DNA of 64,000 bases from an uncultured Pseudomonadota bacterium (lineage in GTDB: Bacteria > Pseudomonadota > Gammaproteobacteria > Steroidobacterales > Woeseiaceae). The notes under the pieces were generated by a model that made no database searches, was not told the origin of the DNA, and saw only the letters and a program-made list of their open reading frames with translations. Made by a program: the position numbers and the translations under genes. Every line of letters starts with the position of its first letter. Position 1 is the stretch's first letter. Below, piece after piece: positions 23,573 to 31,970 of the stretch. Location: the NCBI GenBank assembly GCA_913055625.1, contig CAJXJW010000004.1, forward strand, positions 62,001 through 126,000. The letters run 5' to 3'.

Positions 23573-24325
23573 ATGTGGAAATGGTTTCATCAGCTGGCAT
23601 CACCGCCGCATTTCTTCCGTCTCGCGTCCGTGTTGATTCCCTGGCTCGCCTGGCCGGGCTACGCGCTCATCGCCTACGGCACGTTCGCCGGCCTGTTCGT
23701 GGCACCGCCGGACTACCAGCAGAGCGATGCATTTCGCATCATCTACGTGCACGTGCCGGCGGCGTACCTGTCCATGATGGCGTACATGATCATGGCGATC
23801 GCCGGCGGCATCGGCCTGATCTGGCGCATGAAACTCGCCCACGCGGTTGCCGCCAGCGCGGCGCCGATCGGCGCGTCCTTTACGTTCCTGGCGCTCGCGT
23901 CGGGATCGGTGTGGGGACGGCCGATGTGGGGCACCTGGTGGGAATGGGGCGACCCGCGCCTGATGTCGGAGCTGCTCATGCTGTTCCTGTACATCGGCTA
24001 CATGGCATTGCGCAGCGCCATCGACGACACCACGAAGGCGGACAAGGCGAGCGCGGTGCTGGCGCTCGTCGGGGCGGTCAACGTGCCCGTCATTCATTAT
24101 TCGGTCGAGTGGTGGAGTTCCCTGCACCAGGGCGCCACGCTGATCCGCGAGGGCGGCCCGGCGATGGACGCGGCCATGCTGTATCCGCTGCTCGCGAACA
24201 TTCTCGGCTTCTCGCTGGTGTTCGGCGCTCTGCTGTTGCGGCGCGTCCGCTCCGAGGTGCTGCGTCGTGAAGGCCGTACCCGCTGGGTCCGGGAGCTCGT
24301 GCTGGCGCCGGGAGACAGCGCATGA
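23573..24325 (+). CDS. ccmC: heme handling protein CcmC
   Basis: CcmC loads heme onto CcmE in the periplasm. The 250-residue product has six spans, conserved histidines near the membrane surface (IYVHVPAAYLSMMAY) and the WWD-type motif (MWGTWWEWGDPRLMSELLM) that binds heme. ATG 23573 fits the family length. The stop overlaps ccmD by ATGA. Confidence 0.96.
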   Translation: MWKWFHQLASPPHFFRLASVLIPWLAWPGYALIAYGTFAGLFVAPPDYQQSDAFRIIYVHVPAAYLSMMAYMIMAIAGGIGLIWRMKLAHAVAASAAPIGASFTFLALASGSVWGRPMWGTWWEWGDPRLMSELLMLFLYIGYMALRSAIDDTTKADKASAVLALVGAVNVPVIHYSVEWWSSLHQGATLIREGGPAMDAAMLYPLLANILGFSLVFGALLLRRVRSEVLRREGRTRWVRELVLAPGDSA

Positions 24326-24486
24326 CGGAAACGCTCGGGATGAGCGGTTACGGAATATACGTGTGGAGTACGTTCGCACTCACCGCTACCGTTCTGGTCT
24401 ATAACGAATGGGCGGCGCGCCGTCGGTTCCGGAGTGTCTACCGGGACATCGAGGTGCGCATCAAGGCATTGGAGAATCGATCGTGA
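24322..24486 (+). CDS. ccmD: heme exporter small protein CcmD
   Basis: The 54-residue protein starts at ATG 24322, overlapping ccmC, and ends at 24486, overlapping ccmE by GTGA. It has one membrane span (IYVWSTFALTATVLVYN) followed by a basic tail, the standard CcmD plan. It completes the CcmABCD complex. The gene is short and easily missed; position and topology make the call firm. Confidence 0.93.
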   Translation: MTETLGMSGYGIYVWSTFALTATVLVYNEWAARRRFRSVYRDIEVRIKALENRS

Positions 24487-24956
24487 AACCCCGACAGCAA
24501 CGGATGCTGGCCGTCGGCCTCGCGGTGGCGGGACTCGCCGTCGCGGCGGCGCTGACCCTGAAGGCGTTCCGCGAGAATATGATGTTTTTTGTGAGCGTGT
24601 CCGACGTCGTGGCCGGAAACTACCCGTCGGAGCGCAACTTCCGCGTCGGCGGCCTGGTCCTCGACGGCAGCATCGAACGCGAGGAAGGCTCGCTCGACGT
24701 CCGCTTCGTCGTGACCGACCTGCGGTGCGAGTTGCCCGTGATGTACACGGGCGTCCTGCCGGACCTGTTCCGCGAAGGGCAGGGCGTCGTGGCACACGGG
24801 CGGATGCGTTCCGACGTGTTTGTCGCCGACGAGGTTCTTGCGAAACACGACGAGAACTACATGGCGCCCGAGGTCGCGGAATCGATGGCCTCGCACGTCG
24901 AAGAGCAGACCGCGACACTGCGCGAGAACGGCGCGGACTGCGAGGTGGCGGGATGA
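24483..24956 (+). CDS. ccmE: cytochrome c-type biogenesis heme chaperone CcmE
   Basis: CcmE carries heme covalently bound to a histidine and passes it to CcmF. The 157-residue product has an N-terminal membrane anchor, an OB-fold body (NFRVGGLVLDGSI, DLFREGQGVVAHGR) and the heme-binding motif LAKHDENYMAPE with His122 and Tyr126. GTG 24483 overlaps ccmD and the stop overlaps ccmF. Confidence 0.97.
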   Translation: MKPRQQRMLAVGLAVAGLAVAAALTLKAFRENMMFFVSVSDVVAGNYPSERNFRVGGLVLDGSIEREEGSLDVRFVVTDLRCELPVMYTGVLPDLFREGQGVVAHGRMRSDVFVADEVLAKHDENYMAPEVAESMASHVEEQTATLRENGADCEVAG

Positions 24957-26917
24957 CCCCGGAAGTCGGCCATTTCGCGCTGATCCTCGCGCTGTCGCTG
25001 GCCTTGTGCCAGGCGATCCTGCCGATGCTCGGCGTGGCCCGGTCGAACGAGGGCATGATGAACGTCGGCCGGACGGCGGCCACCGGGCAGTTCGTGTTCG
25101 TCGCGGTGGCCTTCGCGTGCCTCGTTGCCTCCTTCCTGGGCGACGACTTCTCCGTGCTCTATGTCGCGAGGAATTCCCAGCTAGCGTTGCCGACGCTTTA
25201 CAAGGTGTCCGCAACCTGGGCGGCACACGAGGGCTCCGTGCTGCTGTGGCTGCTCATTCTCGCGGGCTGGACCGTTGCCGTGGCGTTCTTCAGCCGACAG
25301 CTCGACGACCGGTTTCGCGCGCTCGTGCTGGGCGTGCTCGGGTGGCTGTCGATCGGATTTCTCACGTTCATCCTGTTCACGTCGAACCCGTTCGAGCGGC
25401 TTAGCCCGGCCGCGGTCGATGGCGGTGACCTGAATCCGCTGCTGCAGGACCCGGGCCTCGCGATGCATCCGCCGATCCTGTACATCGGCTACGTCGGGTT
25501 TTCCGTGGCGTTCGCGTTTGCCGTGGCCGCGATGCTGAGCGGCGACCTGGACCGGCGCTGGGCGCGCTGGACGCGACCGTGGACGACGGTGGCCTGGCTG
25601 TTCCTGACCGTTGGTATCGCGCTCGGCAGCTGGTGGGCCTACTACGAACTCGGCTGGGGCGGCTGGTGGTTCTGGGACCCGGTCGAGAACGCGTCCTTCA
25701 TGCCGTGGCTCGTCGGCACGGCATTGATTCATTCGCTCGCGGTCACCGAGAAACGCGGCCTGTTCAAGAGCTGGACGCTGTTGCTGGCGATCGCCGCGTT
25801 CGCGCTGAGCCTGCTCGGCACGTTTCTCGTCCGCTCGGGCATCATCGTGTCCGTGCACGCGTTTGCCAGCGACCCGACGCGCGGCTATTTCATTCTCGCG
25901 TTTCTGGGCATCGTGGTCCTGGCGGCATTGCTGCTGTATGCGTTTCGCGCGCCAAAGCTGGACTCGGAAGCCGGGTTTCACCCGCTGTCGCGGGAAACCT
26001 TCCTGCTGCTGAACAACGTGCTGCTCGTGATCGCGGCGGCACTGGTGTTCCTCGGGACACTCGCGCCGCTCATCGCCGACGTCATCGGCGCCGGTAAAAT
26101 TTCGGTCGGTGCGCCGTGGTTCAACATTGCCTTCTCCATCCCGATGATTCCGCTGCTGCTCCTGATCGGCATCGGCATGCATGCCGCGTGGCGTTCACAG
26201 CCGTGGGCTGCGCTCAGCGGCATGCTGCGCATCCCGGCGGCCGTGGCACTTGTCATCGGCGTTGCGCTGCCGTGGGTCGCCTATGGCACGTCGGGGCTCC
26301 TGCTCACCGTGGGTGTGGTCGCCGCGTTCTGGATCATGGCCAGCTCGCTGATCCTGCCGCTACGGTCATGGCGGCGCGCCGCGGGCAGTGCCGGTATCAC
26401 CCGCGCGACGCTCGGAATGTGCGTTGCGCATTTCGGCGTGGGCGTCTTCGTGCTCGGCGTCGCCGTCGTCTCGACGTTCAGTATCGAGACGGACCGCGCG
26501 CTCGCGCCGGGACAATCCATCGATGCCGGCCGCTACACGTTCCAGATGCGCGAGGTCATCGACGTGCAGGGCCCGAACTACACCGCGCGTGAGGCCGCGG
26601 TCGACGTGCGCCGCGGCGGCGAGTTCATCGCGCAGCTCCGTCCGCAGAAACGGCAGTACCTGGTGCAGCAGAGCCCGCTGACGGAAGCCGGCATTTTGCC
26701 CGGCTGGAACCGCGACCTGCTCATTTCACTGGGCGACCCTCTCGGCGGCGACGCCTGGAGCGTGCGCGTGCAGTACAAGCCGCTCGTGCGCTTCATCTGG
26801 CTCGGAGCGCTCATCATGGCATTCGGCGGATTGCTGGCGGTCAGCGACCGGCGCTACCGTGCCCCGGCCGCGGCGCGTGCGCCTGCGGCCGCCGCGGTGG
26901 CGGCGGAGCGCGCATGA
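24953..26917 (+). CDS. ccmF: cytochrome c heme lyase subunit CcmF
   Basis: CcmF, with CcmH and CcmI, attaches heme to apocytochrome c. The 654-residue product has about fifteen spans and the WWD heme motif (LGWGGWWFWDPVENASFMPW), with conserved histidines in flanking loops. ATG 24953 overlaps ccmE by ATGA; the stop overlaps ccmG by ATGA. A long Ala-rich C-terminal tail (RAPAAAAVAAERA) is lineage-specific. Confidence 0.97.
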   Translation: MTPEVGHFALILALSLALCQAILPMLGVARSNEGMMNVGRTAATGQFVFVAVAFACLVASFLGDDFSVLYVARNSQLALPTLYKVSATWAAHEGSVLLWLLILAGWTVAVAFFSRQLDDRFRALVLGVLGWLSIGFLTFILFTSNPFERLSPAAVDGGDLNPLLQDPGLAMHPPILYIGYVGFSVAFAFAVAAMLSGDLDRRWARWTRPWTTVAWLFLTVGIALGSWWAYYELGWGGWWFWDPVENASFMPWLVGTALIHSLAVTEKRGLFKSWTLLLAIAAFALSLLGTFLVRSGIIVSVHAFASDPTRGYFILAFLGIVVLAALLLYAFRAPKLDSEAGFHPLSRETFLLLNNVLLVIAAALVFLGTLAPLIADVIGAGKISVGAPWFNIAFSIPMIPLLLLIGIGMHAAWRSQPWAALSGMLRIPAAVALVIGVALPWVAYGTSGLLLTVGVVAAFWIMASSLILPLRSWRRAAGSAGITRATLGMCVAHFGVGVFVLGVAVVSTFSIETDRALAPGQSIDAGRYTFQMREVIDVQGPNYTAREAAVDVRRGGEFIAQLRPQKRQYLVQQSPLTEAGILPGWNRDLLISLGDPLGGDAWSVRVQYKPLVRFIWLGALIMAFGGLLAVSDRRYRAPAAARAPAAAAVAAERA

Positions 26918-27447
26918 TGTTGCGTTACATACTGCTGATTGCCGCGTTCATCGGGCTGATGGCGGTCTTTTCGATGGGACTTCAGCGCGACCCGGGCGAG
27001 CTGCCGTCCACGTACCTGGACAAGCAGGCACCGCGCGTGGATCTCCCGGCGCTGAAGAACCCGGAGGAGCGTCTGGACAATGCACGACTGCGTGGCCAAC
27101 AGTCGCTGGTGAACGTGTGGGCAACGTGGTGCGTCGGTTGCCGCGAAGAGCATCCGTTCCTCATGGCCCTTGCCGCACGCGACGTCATCCCGATCTACGG
27201 CATCAACTGGCGCGACCAGCGCGACGACGCGTTGCGCTGGCTCGATCAGTACGGCGATCCGTACGTGATTTCCGGGTTCGACGGCGACGGCCGTACCGGC
27301 ATCGACTGGGGCGTGTACGGCGCGCCGGAGACGTTCCTGATCGACGCCGACGGGACGGTGCTGCACAAGCACCTCGGCCCGTTGACGGACGCCATCTGGC
27401 AGCGCGACTTCGTGCCACTGCTTGCCGGAGGAGCGGCTGCACCATGA
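26914..27447 (+). CDS. ccmG: thiol:disulfide interchange protein CcmG/DsbE
   Basis: The 177-residue product has an N-terminal anchor and a thioredoxin fold with active site WATWCVGCREEH (Cys73, Cys76). It keeps the apocytochrome CXXCH cysteines reduced. The GVYGAPETFLIDADG loop with cis-proline region is typical of DsbE. It is coupled to ccmF by ATGA and to ccmH by ATGA. Confidence 0.96.
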   Translation: MMLRYILLIAAFIGLMAVFSMGLQRDPGELPSTYLDKQAPRVDLPALKNPEERLDNARLRGQQSLVNVWATWCVGCREEHPFLMALAARDVIPIYGINWRDQRDDALRWLDQYGDPYVISGFDGDGRTGIDWGVYGAPETFLIDADGTVLHKHLGPLTDAIWQRDFVPLLAGGAAAP

Positions 27448-27857
27448 AGAAGTTCGTCGCAATTGCGAACCTGCTGCTGTTGTCCGTGCCGGCGGCGGCC
27501 ATCGACACGGACAAGGCGTTCGAGGACCCGGAGCTGCAGGCACGCTATGAGCACATCATTGAAGAGGTGCGTTGCCTCAAGTGCCAGAACCAGTCGATCC
27601 GTGATTCGAACGCGTTCCTGGCGGCGGACCTCCGCCGCGAAATCCGCAGGATGCTCGACGATGGAATGACGGATGCCGAGATTTACGACTTCCTGGTGGA
27701 ACGCTACGGCGAGTTCGCGTTGTACCGCCCCCGTGCGTCGGGCAAGACACTCATCCTGTGGCTGGCGCCGGGACTCCTGTTGCTCGCCGGGCTCGTGACC
27801 CTGGTCATGGTACTGCGGCGCCGCATGGCAATGCCGATCGACAGCGACGGGAGCTGA
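27444..27857 (+). CDS. ccmH: cytochrome c-type biogenesis protein CcmH
   Basis: The 137-residue product has a signal peptide (NLLLLSVPAAA), the redox motif EVRCLKCQNQSIRDSNA (Cys44, Cys47) and a C-terminal membrane span (LILWLAPGLLLLAGLVTLVM). It is the short form; the TPR part is encoded separately as ccmI. ATG 27444 overlaps ccmG. Confidence 0.96.
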   Translation: MKKFVAIANLLLLSVPAAAIDTDKAFEDPELQARYEHIIEEVRCLKCQNQSIRDSNAFLAADLRREIRRMLDDGMTDAEIYDFLVERYGEFALYRPRASGKTLILWLAPGLLLLAGLVTLVMVLRRRMAMPIDSDGS

Positions 27858-27862
27858 GTCCG

Positions 27863-28885
27863 ATGTTCTGGTTGATAGCCGGTTTGATGAGCCTCGCCGC
27901 GGCCGCCGCGGCCACCTGGCCGATGCTGCGCGGACAGGCGCGTTCGACCGCTGCCGCCATGCTCACCATCGTGGCGGTGATCGGGCTCGCGGCGGGGATC
28001 TATGCGGCGAACGGGCGTCCGGATGTTCCGTCCGGGCGCAGCATGGCAATGGATGCCGGCAGCATGGACATCGATGCGATGGTCGCGTCGCTTGCCGCGC
28101 GTCTCGAGCAGCAGCCGGACGACCTCGAAGGCTGGAAGATGCTCGGCCGTTCGTACCTGAACCTCGGTCGTTTCGACGAAGCTTCGGCCGCGTTCGAGCG
28201 TGCGATCGCGCTCGAGGACGCCGCCAACGCCGATACGCTGATCGACTATGGCGTTGCGTTGGCGCAGTCCGGCGGACAGACGATTTCGCCGAAAGCCGTC
28301 GCGGCGTTCGAGAATGCCATCCGCCTCGCGCCGACGAACCCGAACGCGCTGTTCTGGTCCGGCATCGGCGCGGCGAATCGCGGCGACACGGCGCTCGCGG
28401 CGGATCGATGGGAGCAGCTTCTCGCCACGGACCCTCCCGCGGAAGTCCGCGGCATGCTGACGCAGCGCATCGCCGCATGGCGGGGCGAGCCGGTGCCGGC
28501 CCTCCCGGCGGCGCACCCGCCGATCGACGGCAACGCGCCCGCCGGTGAGATCGCGATCGACGTGAGTGTTGCCGACGGCGCGCGCCGCGCGCTCGGTGCC
28601 GGCACGACCGTCTTCGTGCTGGCCCGGACGCCGGGCGGGGGCGGCCCGCCGATCGCCGTGACGCGCAGAACGCTCGGCGAGTTGCCCGGCACGATCACGC
28701 TTTCCGACAAGGACTCGATGCTGCCGGGGCGCAACCTGTCCGCGTTCGAGGAGGTCGAGGTCGTGGTCCGCGCGTCGGCATCGGGTAATCCGACACCGAC
28801 GAAGGGAGACTGGTTCGGTTCGGCGGTGGTGCGGCCGGCGGAAGCGGGGCGCGTGGGTATCGCGATCGCGGAGGTGGTTCCCTAG
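27863..28885 (+). CDS. ccmI: cytochrome c maturation TPR protein CcmI
   Basis: The 340-residue product has two N-terminal spans (MFWLIAGLMSLAAAAAATWP and AMLTIVAVIGLAAGIYA), a TPR domain (WKMLGRSYLNLGRFDEASAA) and a C-terminal beta-rich domain (TVFVLARTPGGGGPPIAVTR). It binds apocytochrome c tails and delivers them to CcmFH. It begins five bases after ccmH and ends the operon; its stop overlaps the stop of a reverse-strand small gene. Confidence 0.92.
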   Translation: MFWLIAGLMSLAAAAAATWPMLRGQARSTAAAMLTIVAVIGLAAGIYAANGRPDVPSGRSMAMDAGSMDIDAMVASLAARLEQQPDDLEGWKMLGRSYLNLGRFDEASAAFERAIALEDAANADTLIDYGVALAQSGGQTISPKAVAAFENAIRLAPTNPNALFWSGIGAANRGDTALAADRWEQLLATDPPAEVRGMLTQRIAAWRGEPVPALPAAHPPIDGNAPAGEIAIDVSVADGARRALGAGTTVFVLARTPGGGGPPIAVTRRTLGELPGTITLSDKDSMLPGRNLSAFEEVEVVVRASASGNPTPTKGDWFGSAVVRPAEAGRVGIAIAEVVP

Positions 28886-29106
28886 TCGCTCATTTTCGGC
28901 GACGTGATCCGGACCGTCTCGCCGAGCTCGCTGCCGCCGGAGCGCTCGGCGATCTCCTCGTCGACGAGATTGCAGGTGTGGACGAGGCTCGCGTAGAGGC
29001 GACGCAATTGCACGTAGGACAGCGCCTTGACGTCCACCATCTTCAACGCATGGATGACGCCGAGCGCGAGGTCGTGCACACCGGTTTCGTGGTCGCTTCT
29101 GCCCAT
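28882..29106 (-). CDS. small hypothetical protein, 74 residues
   Basis: ATG 29106 gives MGRSDHETGVHDLALGVIHA, then a helical region (KALSYVQLRRLYASLVHTCN). No signal or span is seen. The gene converges with ccmI, and the two stop codons overlap. Composition fits real coding sequence but no family is recognised; an in-frame start 27 bases upstream is possible. Confidence 0.5.
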   Translation of the reverse strand: MGRSDHETGVHDLALGVIHALKMVDVKALSYVQLRRLYASLVHTCNLVDEEIAERSGGSELGETVRITSPKMSD

Positions 29107-29214
29107 GCCATCAAGTCTAGCAACGGGCCACAACGGGCAATGTGAAGCGCATCACGGCGCTGTGATAGCATGCGGCCGCAATTCCGGGCTGTTCCGGCGC
29201 CGGTAAGGAGCGCC

Positions 29215-30183
29215 ATGGCCATTCCCGACACGCTGAAGCCTTTCCTGCGCCTGCCGCTGATCGGTGCCCCGATGTTCATCGTCTCGGGGCCTGAACTGGT
29301 CATCGCGCAATGCTGCGCCGGCATCATCGGCGCCTTTCCGGCGCTGAACGCGCGGCCCGCCCGGCGCCTGGAGGAATGGATCGTTCGTATCCGCACGGCA
29401 CTGGACGAGTACCGCGATGCCCATCCCGGCGCACCGGTCGCGCCGTATGCCGTCAACCAGATCGTGCATGCCAGCAACGCACGCCTCGCGCACGACCTCG
29501 ATGTGTGCGTGCGCTACGAAGTGCCGATCATTATCACGAGCCTGCGCCCGCCGGCGGACGTCGTCGACGCCGTGCACGCGTACGGCGGGCTCGTCTTCCA
29601 TGACGTCATCAGCCTGCGTCACGCGCGCAAAGCCATCGAGCAGGGCGTCGATGGCATCATCGCGGTTACGGCCGGGGCCGGTGGGCATGCGGGCCCGCTG
29701 AGTCCGTTTGCGCTCGTCCGGGAGATTCGCCGGGAGTTCGACGGTACGCTGATCCTGTCAGGTGCCATGACGCACGGTGGGGACATCGTCGCCGCGCGGG
29801 CCATGGGGGCGGACATGGCGTACATGGGTACGCGCTTCATCGCATCCACGGAAGCCAACGCGATCGGGGAGTACAAGCAGATGATCGTCGATTCGACGGC
29901 CGCCGACATCGTCTACACGCCGTATTTCACCGGCGTCCACGGCAGCTACCTGCGTGGCAGCATCGAGCGCGCCGGGCTCGATCCCGATGACCTGGACCCG
30001 GCGCAGGCGAACACCATGGATTTCGCCAAACGCGACGCCGACGGCGCGAAGGCGTGGAAGGACATCTGGGGCGCAGGGCAGGGCGTCGGAACGATCGACG
30101 ACGTCTGGCCCGCGCGCGACATCGTTCTCGAGTTCGAGCGCGAATACCACGAGACCGCGCGCCGCGTCGGGGAGCCGTCATGA
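29215..30183 (+). CDS. nitronate monooxygenase (2-nitropropane dioxygenase family)
   Basis: The 322-residue product is a TIM-barrel FMN enzyme. Landmarks are the opening LPLIGAPMFIVSGPELVIA, the IIAVTAGAGGHAG phosphate/flavin loop and the following LILSGAMTHGGDIVAARAMG and ADMAYMGTRFIASTE segments. It would oxidise alkyl nitronates such as propionate 3-nitronate. AAGGAG lies four bases before ATG 29215, which settles the start. Its stop overlaps the fluoride channel gene by ATGA. Confidence 0.88.
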   Translation: MAIPDTLKPFLRLPLIGAPMFIVSGPELVIAQCCAGIIGAFPALNARPARRLEEWIVRIRTALDEYRDAHPGAPVAPYAVNQIVHASNARLAHDLDVCVRYEVPIIITSLRPPADVVDAVHAYGGLVFHDVISLRHARKAIEQGVDGIIAVTAGAGGHAGPLSPFALVREIRREFDGTLILSGAMTHGGDIVAARAMGADMAYMGTRFIASTEANAIGEYKQMIVDSTAADIVYTPYFTGVHGSYLRGSIERAGLDPDDLDPAQANTMDFAKRDADGAKAWKDIWGAGQGVGTIDDVWPARDIVLEFEREYHETARRVGEPS

Positions 30184-30602
30184 TCCAGTCCGTGCTGACG
30201 AGCTGTGCCCTGGTGGGTGTCGGTGGCGCGCTGGGTGCGCTCGCCCGGTTCGGCCTGCACGCGTGGCTGCAGACCGCGGACGCGTTCCCGCTCGGCACGT
30301 TGAGCGCAAACCTGCTCGGCTGCTTCGTAATCGGCGTGATCGCGTATTTCCTGTCGAGCGCCGAATCGTTGCACGAAAGCTTCCTGCTCCCCGAGCACTA
30401 CCGGCTGCTGTTCGCGGTGGGTTTTTGCGGCGGTTTCACGACCCTGTCGACGTTCGTGCTCGAGGTCACCGCGATGCTGCACCGGAACGAGGTCGTCACG
30501 CCGTTTCTGTATTTCACCGGGACCCTCGCGGGCGGATTCGGCTGCTTCTATGCCGGCCTGGCCCTCACGCGGGCGCTCGTCGGGCTGCTGACGCGAGGAT
30601 AG
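30180..30602 (+). CDS. crcB: fluoride ion channel FluC/CrcB
   Basis: The 140-residue product has four spans and the family marks GALARFGLHAW, GTLSANLLGCFVIGV (with the polar Asn) and GFCGGFTTLSTFVLE with the Phe-box. As a dual-topology dimer it exports fluoride. It overlaps the nitronate monooxygenase stop, so both are made from one message. No fluoride riboswitch is visible before the first gene. Its 3' end overlaps the converging decarboxylase gene by 38 bases. Confidence 0.93.
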   Translation: MIQSVLTSCALVGVGGALGALARFGLHAWLQTADAFPLGTLSANLLGCFVIGVIAYFLSSAESLHESFLLPEHYRLLFAVGFCGGFTTLSTFVLEVTAMLHRNEVVTPFLYFTGTLAGGFGCFYAGLALTRALVGLLTRG

Positions 30603-31914
30603 CAACGATCCGGTCGACCCAGTCGACCTGCTCGGGCTTCATCAGGACCGAACGCAGGCAGCTCACGGTCCCGGCGTCGGCGGCCATCCCCGGTTCGGCG
30701 CGCTGGACGAGCGCGATCGGCACGTCGATGAGGGCGAGGTGGAGGTCCTGTTCCGCGGCGTCGCGGAACACCGAGCGCGCCGCCGACGACGACGCGCTCG
30801 CGGTGTCGCGGCGCACCGCGTAGACCACGATATCGAGCTCGGGCGCCAGCAGCGGCCGGTACAGTTCCGTAGCGGCCAGCGCGGTGTGCATCGCCCGCGC
30901 GGCGTCGAGGCTGCGATCGAGGCGGGCAGCGAACTCGCCGTTTGGGAGCAGCGGGTACATCTGCATCGTCGCCCACAGGGCCACGGCGGCCGCGCCGGCC
31001 CGCGAGCACTCGAGGCTGATTTCGCCGAGATGGAGTTCCGCCGAGCTGAAGTAGGTGTAGGGCGAATCGTGTTTGTAGAGTGCGCCGACAGCCGGGTCCC
31101 GGAACAGGACGCAGCCGCAACCGTAGGGCTGCAGGCCGTGCTTGTGCGGGTCCACGACGATGGAGTCGACGTCGCCCAGGCGCTCGAAGGCCGCGCGGGT
31201 GCCGGGGCCCAGCGTCGAGGCCAGCCGGAAATAGCCACCGTAGGCCGCGTCGGCGTGCACCCGGGCGCCGGCGTCGCGCGCGAGATCGAGTATCGCGGGC
31301 AGCGGGTCGACTGCGCCAAAGCCGGTGGTGCCCATCGTCGCGACGACGGTTCCGACGTCGCCTTCGTCGAGCAGTTCCGCGAGGTGCGCGGTGTCCATGC
31401 GGCCGGCATCGTCGCTCCGCACCGGCGTGAACGGCAGGCCGAGCACAGCACTCAGCCGGCTATGCGTGTAATGCGCCTGGTCGGACGCGAGGATCCGCTT
31501 GCCCGGGTGCAGCGTCCCGGCTACCCAGAGCGCCTCGAGGTTCGCGACCGTGCCGCCGCCCGCCAGGTGCCCGAGCGGTGCCTCCCAGCCGAACAGTCGG
31601 CCGAGCCCGGCAACGCACTCCTTTTCCATCGCCGAGCTGGCCCGGCCGCCGTCGAGGGCGTGATTGTTCGGGTTCACCCACAGCGACAACGCGTAGGCGA
31701 TCCGCGCCACCGGGTCCGGCGGCTTCAGCATCTGGCCCGCGTACAACGGGTGATGGTACGGGTAGTTGTCCTGCATGCGCCGGGCGACGCGGTCGAGAAC
31801 CTCGGCCGCCCGGTCCGCGTCGAATTCCGCCTTGCAGGCCGGCAGGTGCGCGCTGCCCTCCGCAAGCCGCCCGAGCGCGTCGCGCAGCAGGCGCAATTCG
31901 TCGCCGTGAATCAT
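30565..31914 (-). CDS. pyridoxal-phosphate-dependent decarboxylase (group II)
   Basis: The 449-residue product has the group II PLP decarboxylase layout: GGGTVANLEALW phosphate loop, HADAAYGG with cofactor-binding Asp222, and the Schiff-base lysine in VDPHKHGLQPYG (Lys258). Related enzymes decarboxylate glutamate, aspartate, tyrosine or similar amino acids. The substrate is not clear from sequence. It overlaps crcB tail to tail and is divergent from the sterol-desaturase-like gene. Confidence 0.88.
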   Translation of the reverse strand: MIHGDELRLLRDALGRLAEGSAHLPACKAEFDADRAAEVLDRVARRMQDNYPYHHPLYAGQMLKPPDPVARIAYALSLWVNPNNHALDGGRASSAMEKECVAGLGRLFGWEAPLGHLAGGGTVANLEALWVAGTLHPGKRILASDQAHYTHSRLSAVLGLPFTPVRSDDAGRMDTAHLAELLDEGDVGTVVATMGTTGFGAVDPLPAILDLARDAGARVHADAAYGGYFRLASTLGPGTRAAFERLGDVDSIVVDPHKHGLQPYGCGCVLFRDPAVGALYKHDSPYTYFSSAELHLGEISLECSRAGAAAVALWATMQMYPLLPNGEFAARLDRSLDAARAMHTALAATELYRPLLAPELDIVVYAVRRDTASASSSAARSVFRDAAEQDLHLALIDVPIALVQRAEPGMAADAGTVSCLRSVLMKPEQVDWVDRIVAILASAARRAPA

Positions 31915-31970
31915 CGCCTCACCCCGAATTCGTGACGGCGGCAGCTTACCGCAGTGCTACCATGCCGGCC

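Noticed and set aside
29107-29214. Fluoride riboswitch before the nitronate monooxygenase/crcB pair
   Set aside because: The short leader does not show the conserved crcB-motif pseudoknot sequences.
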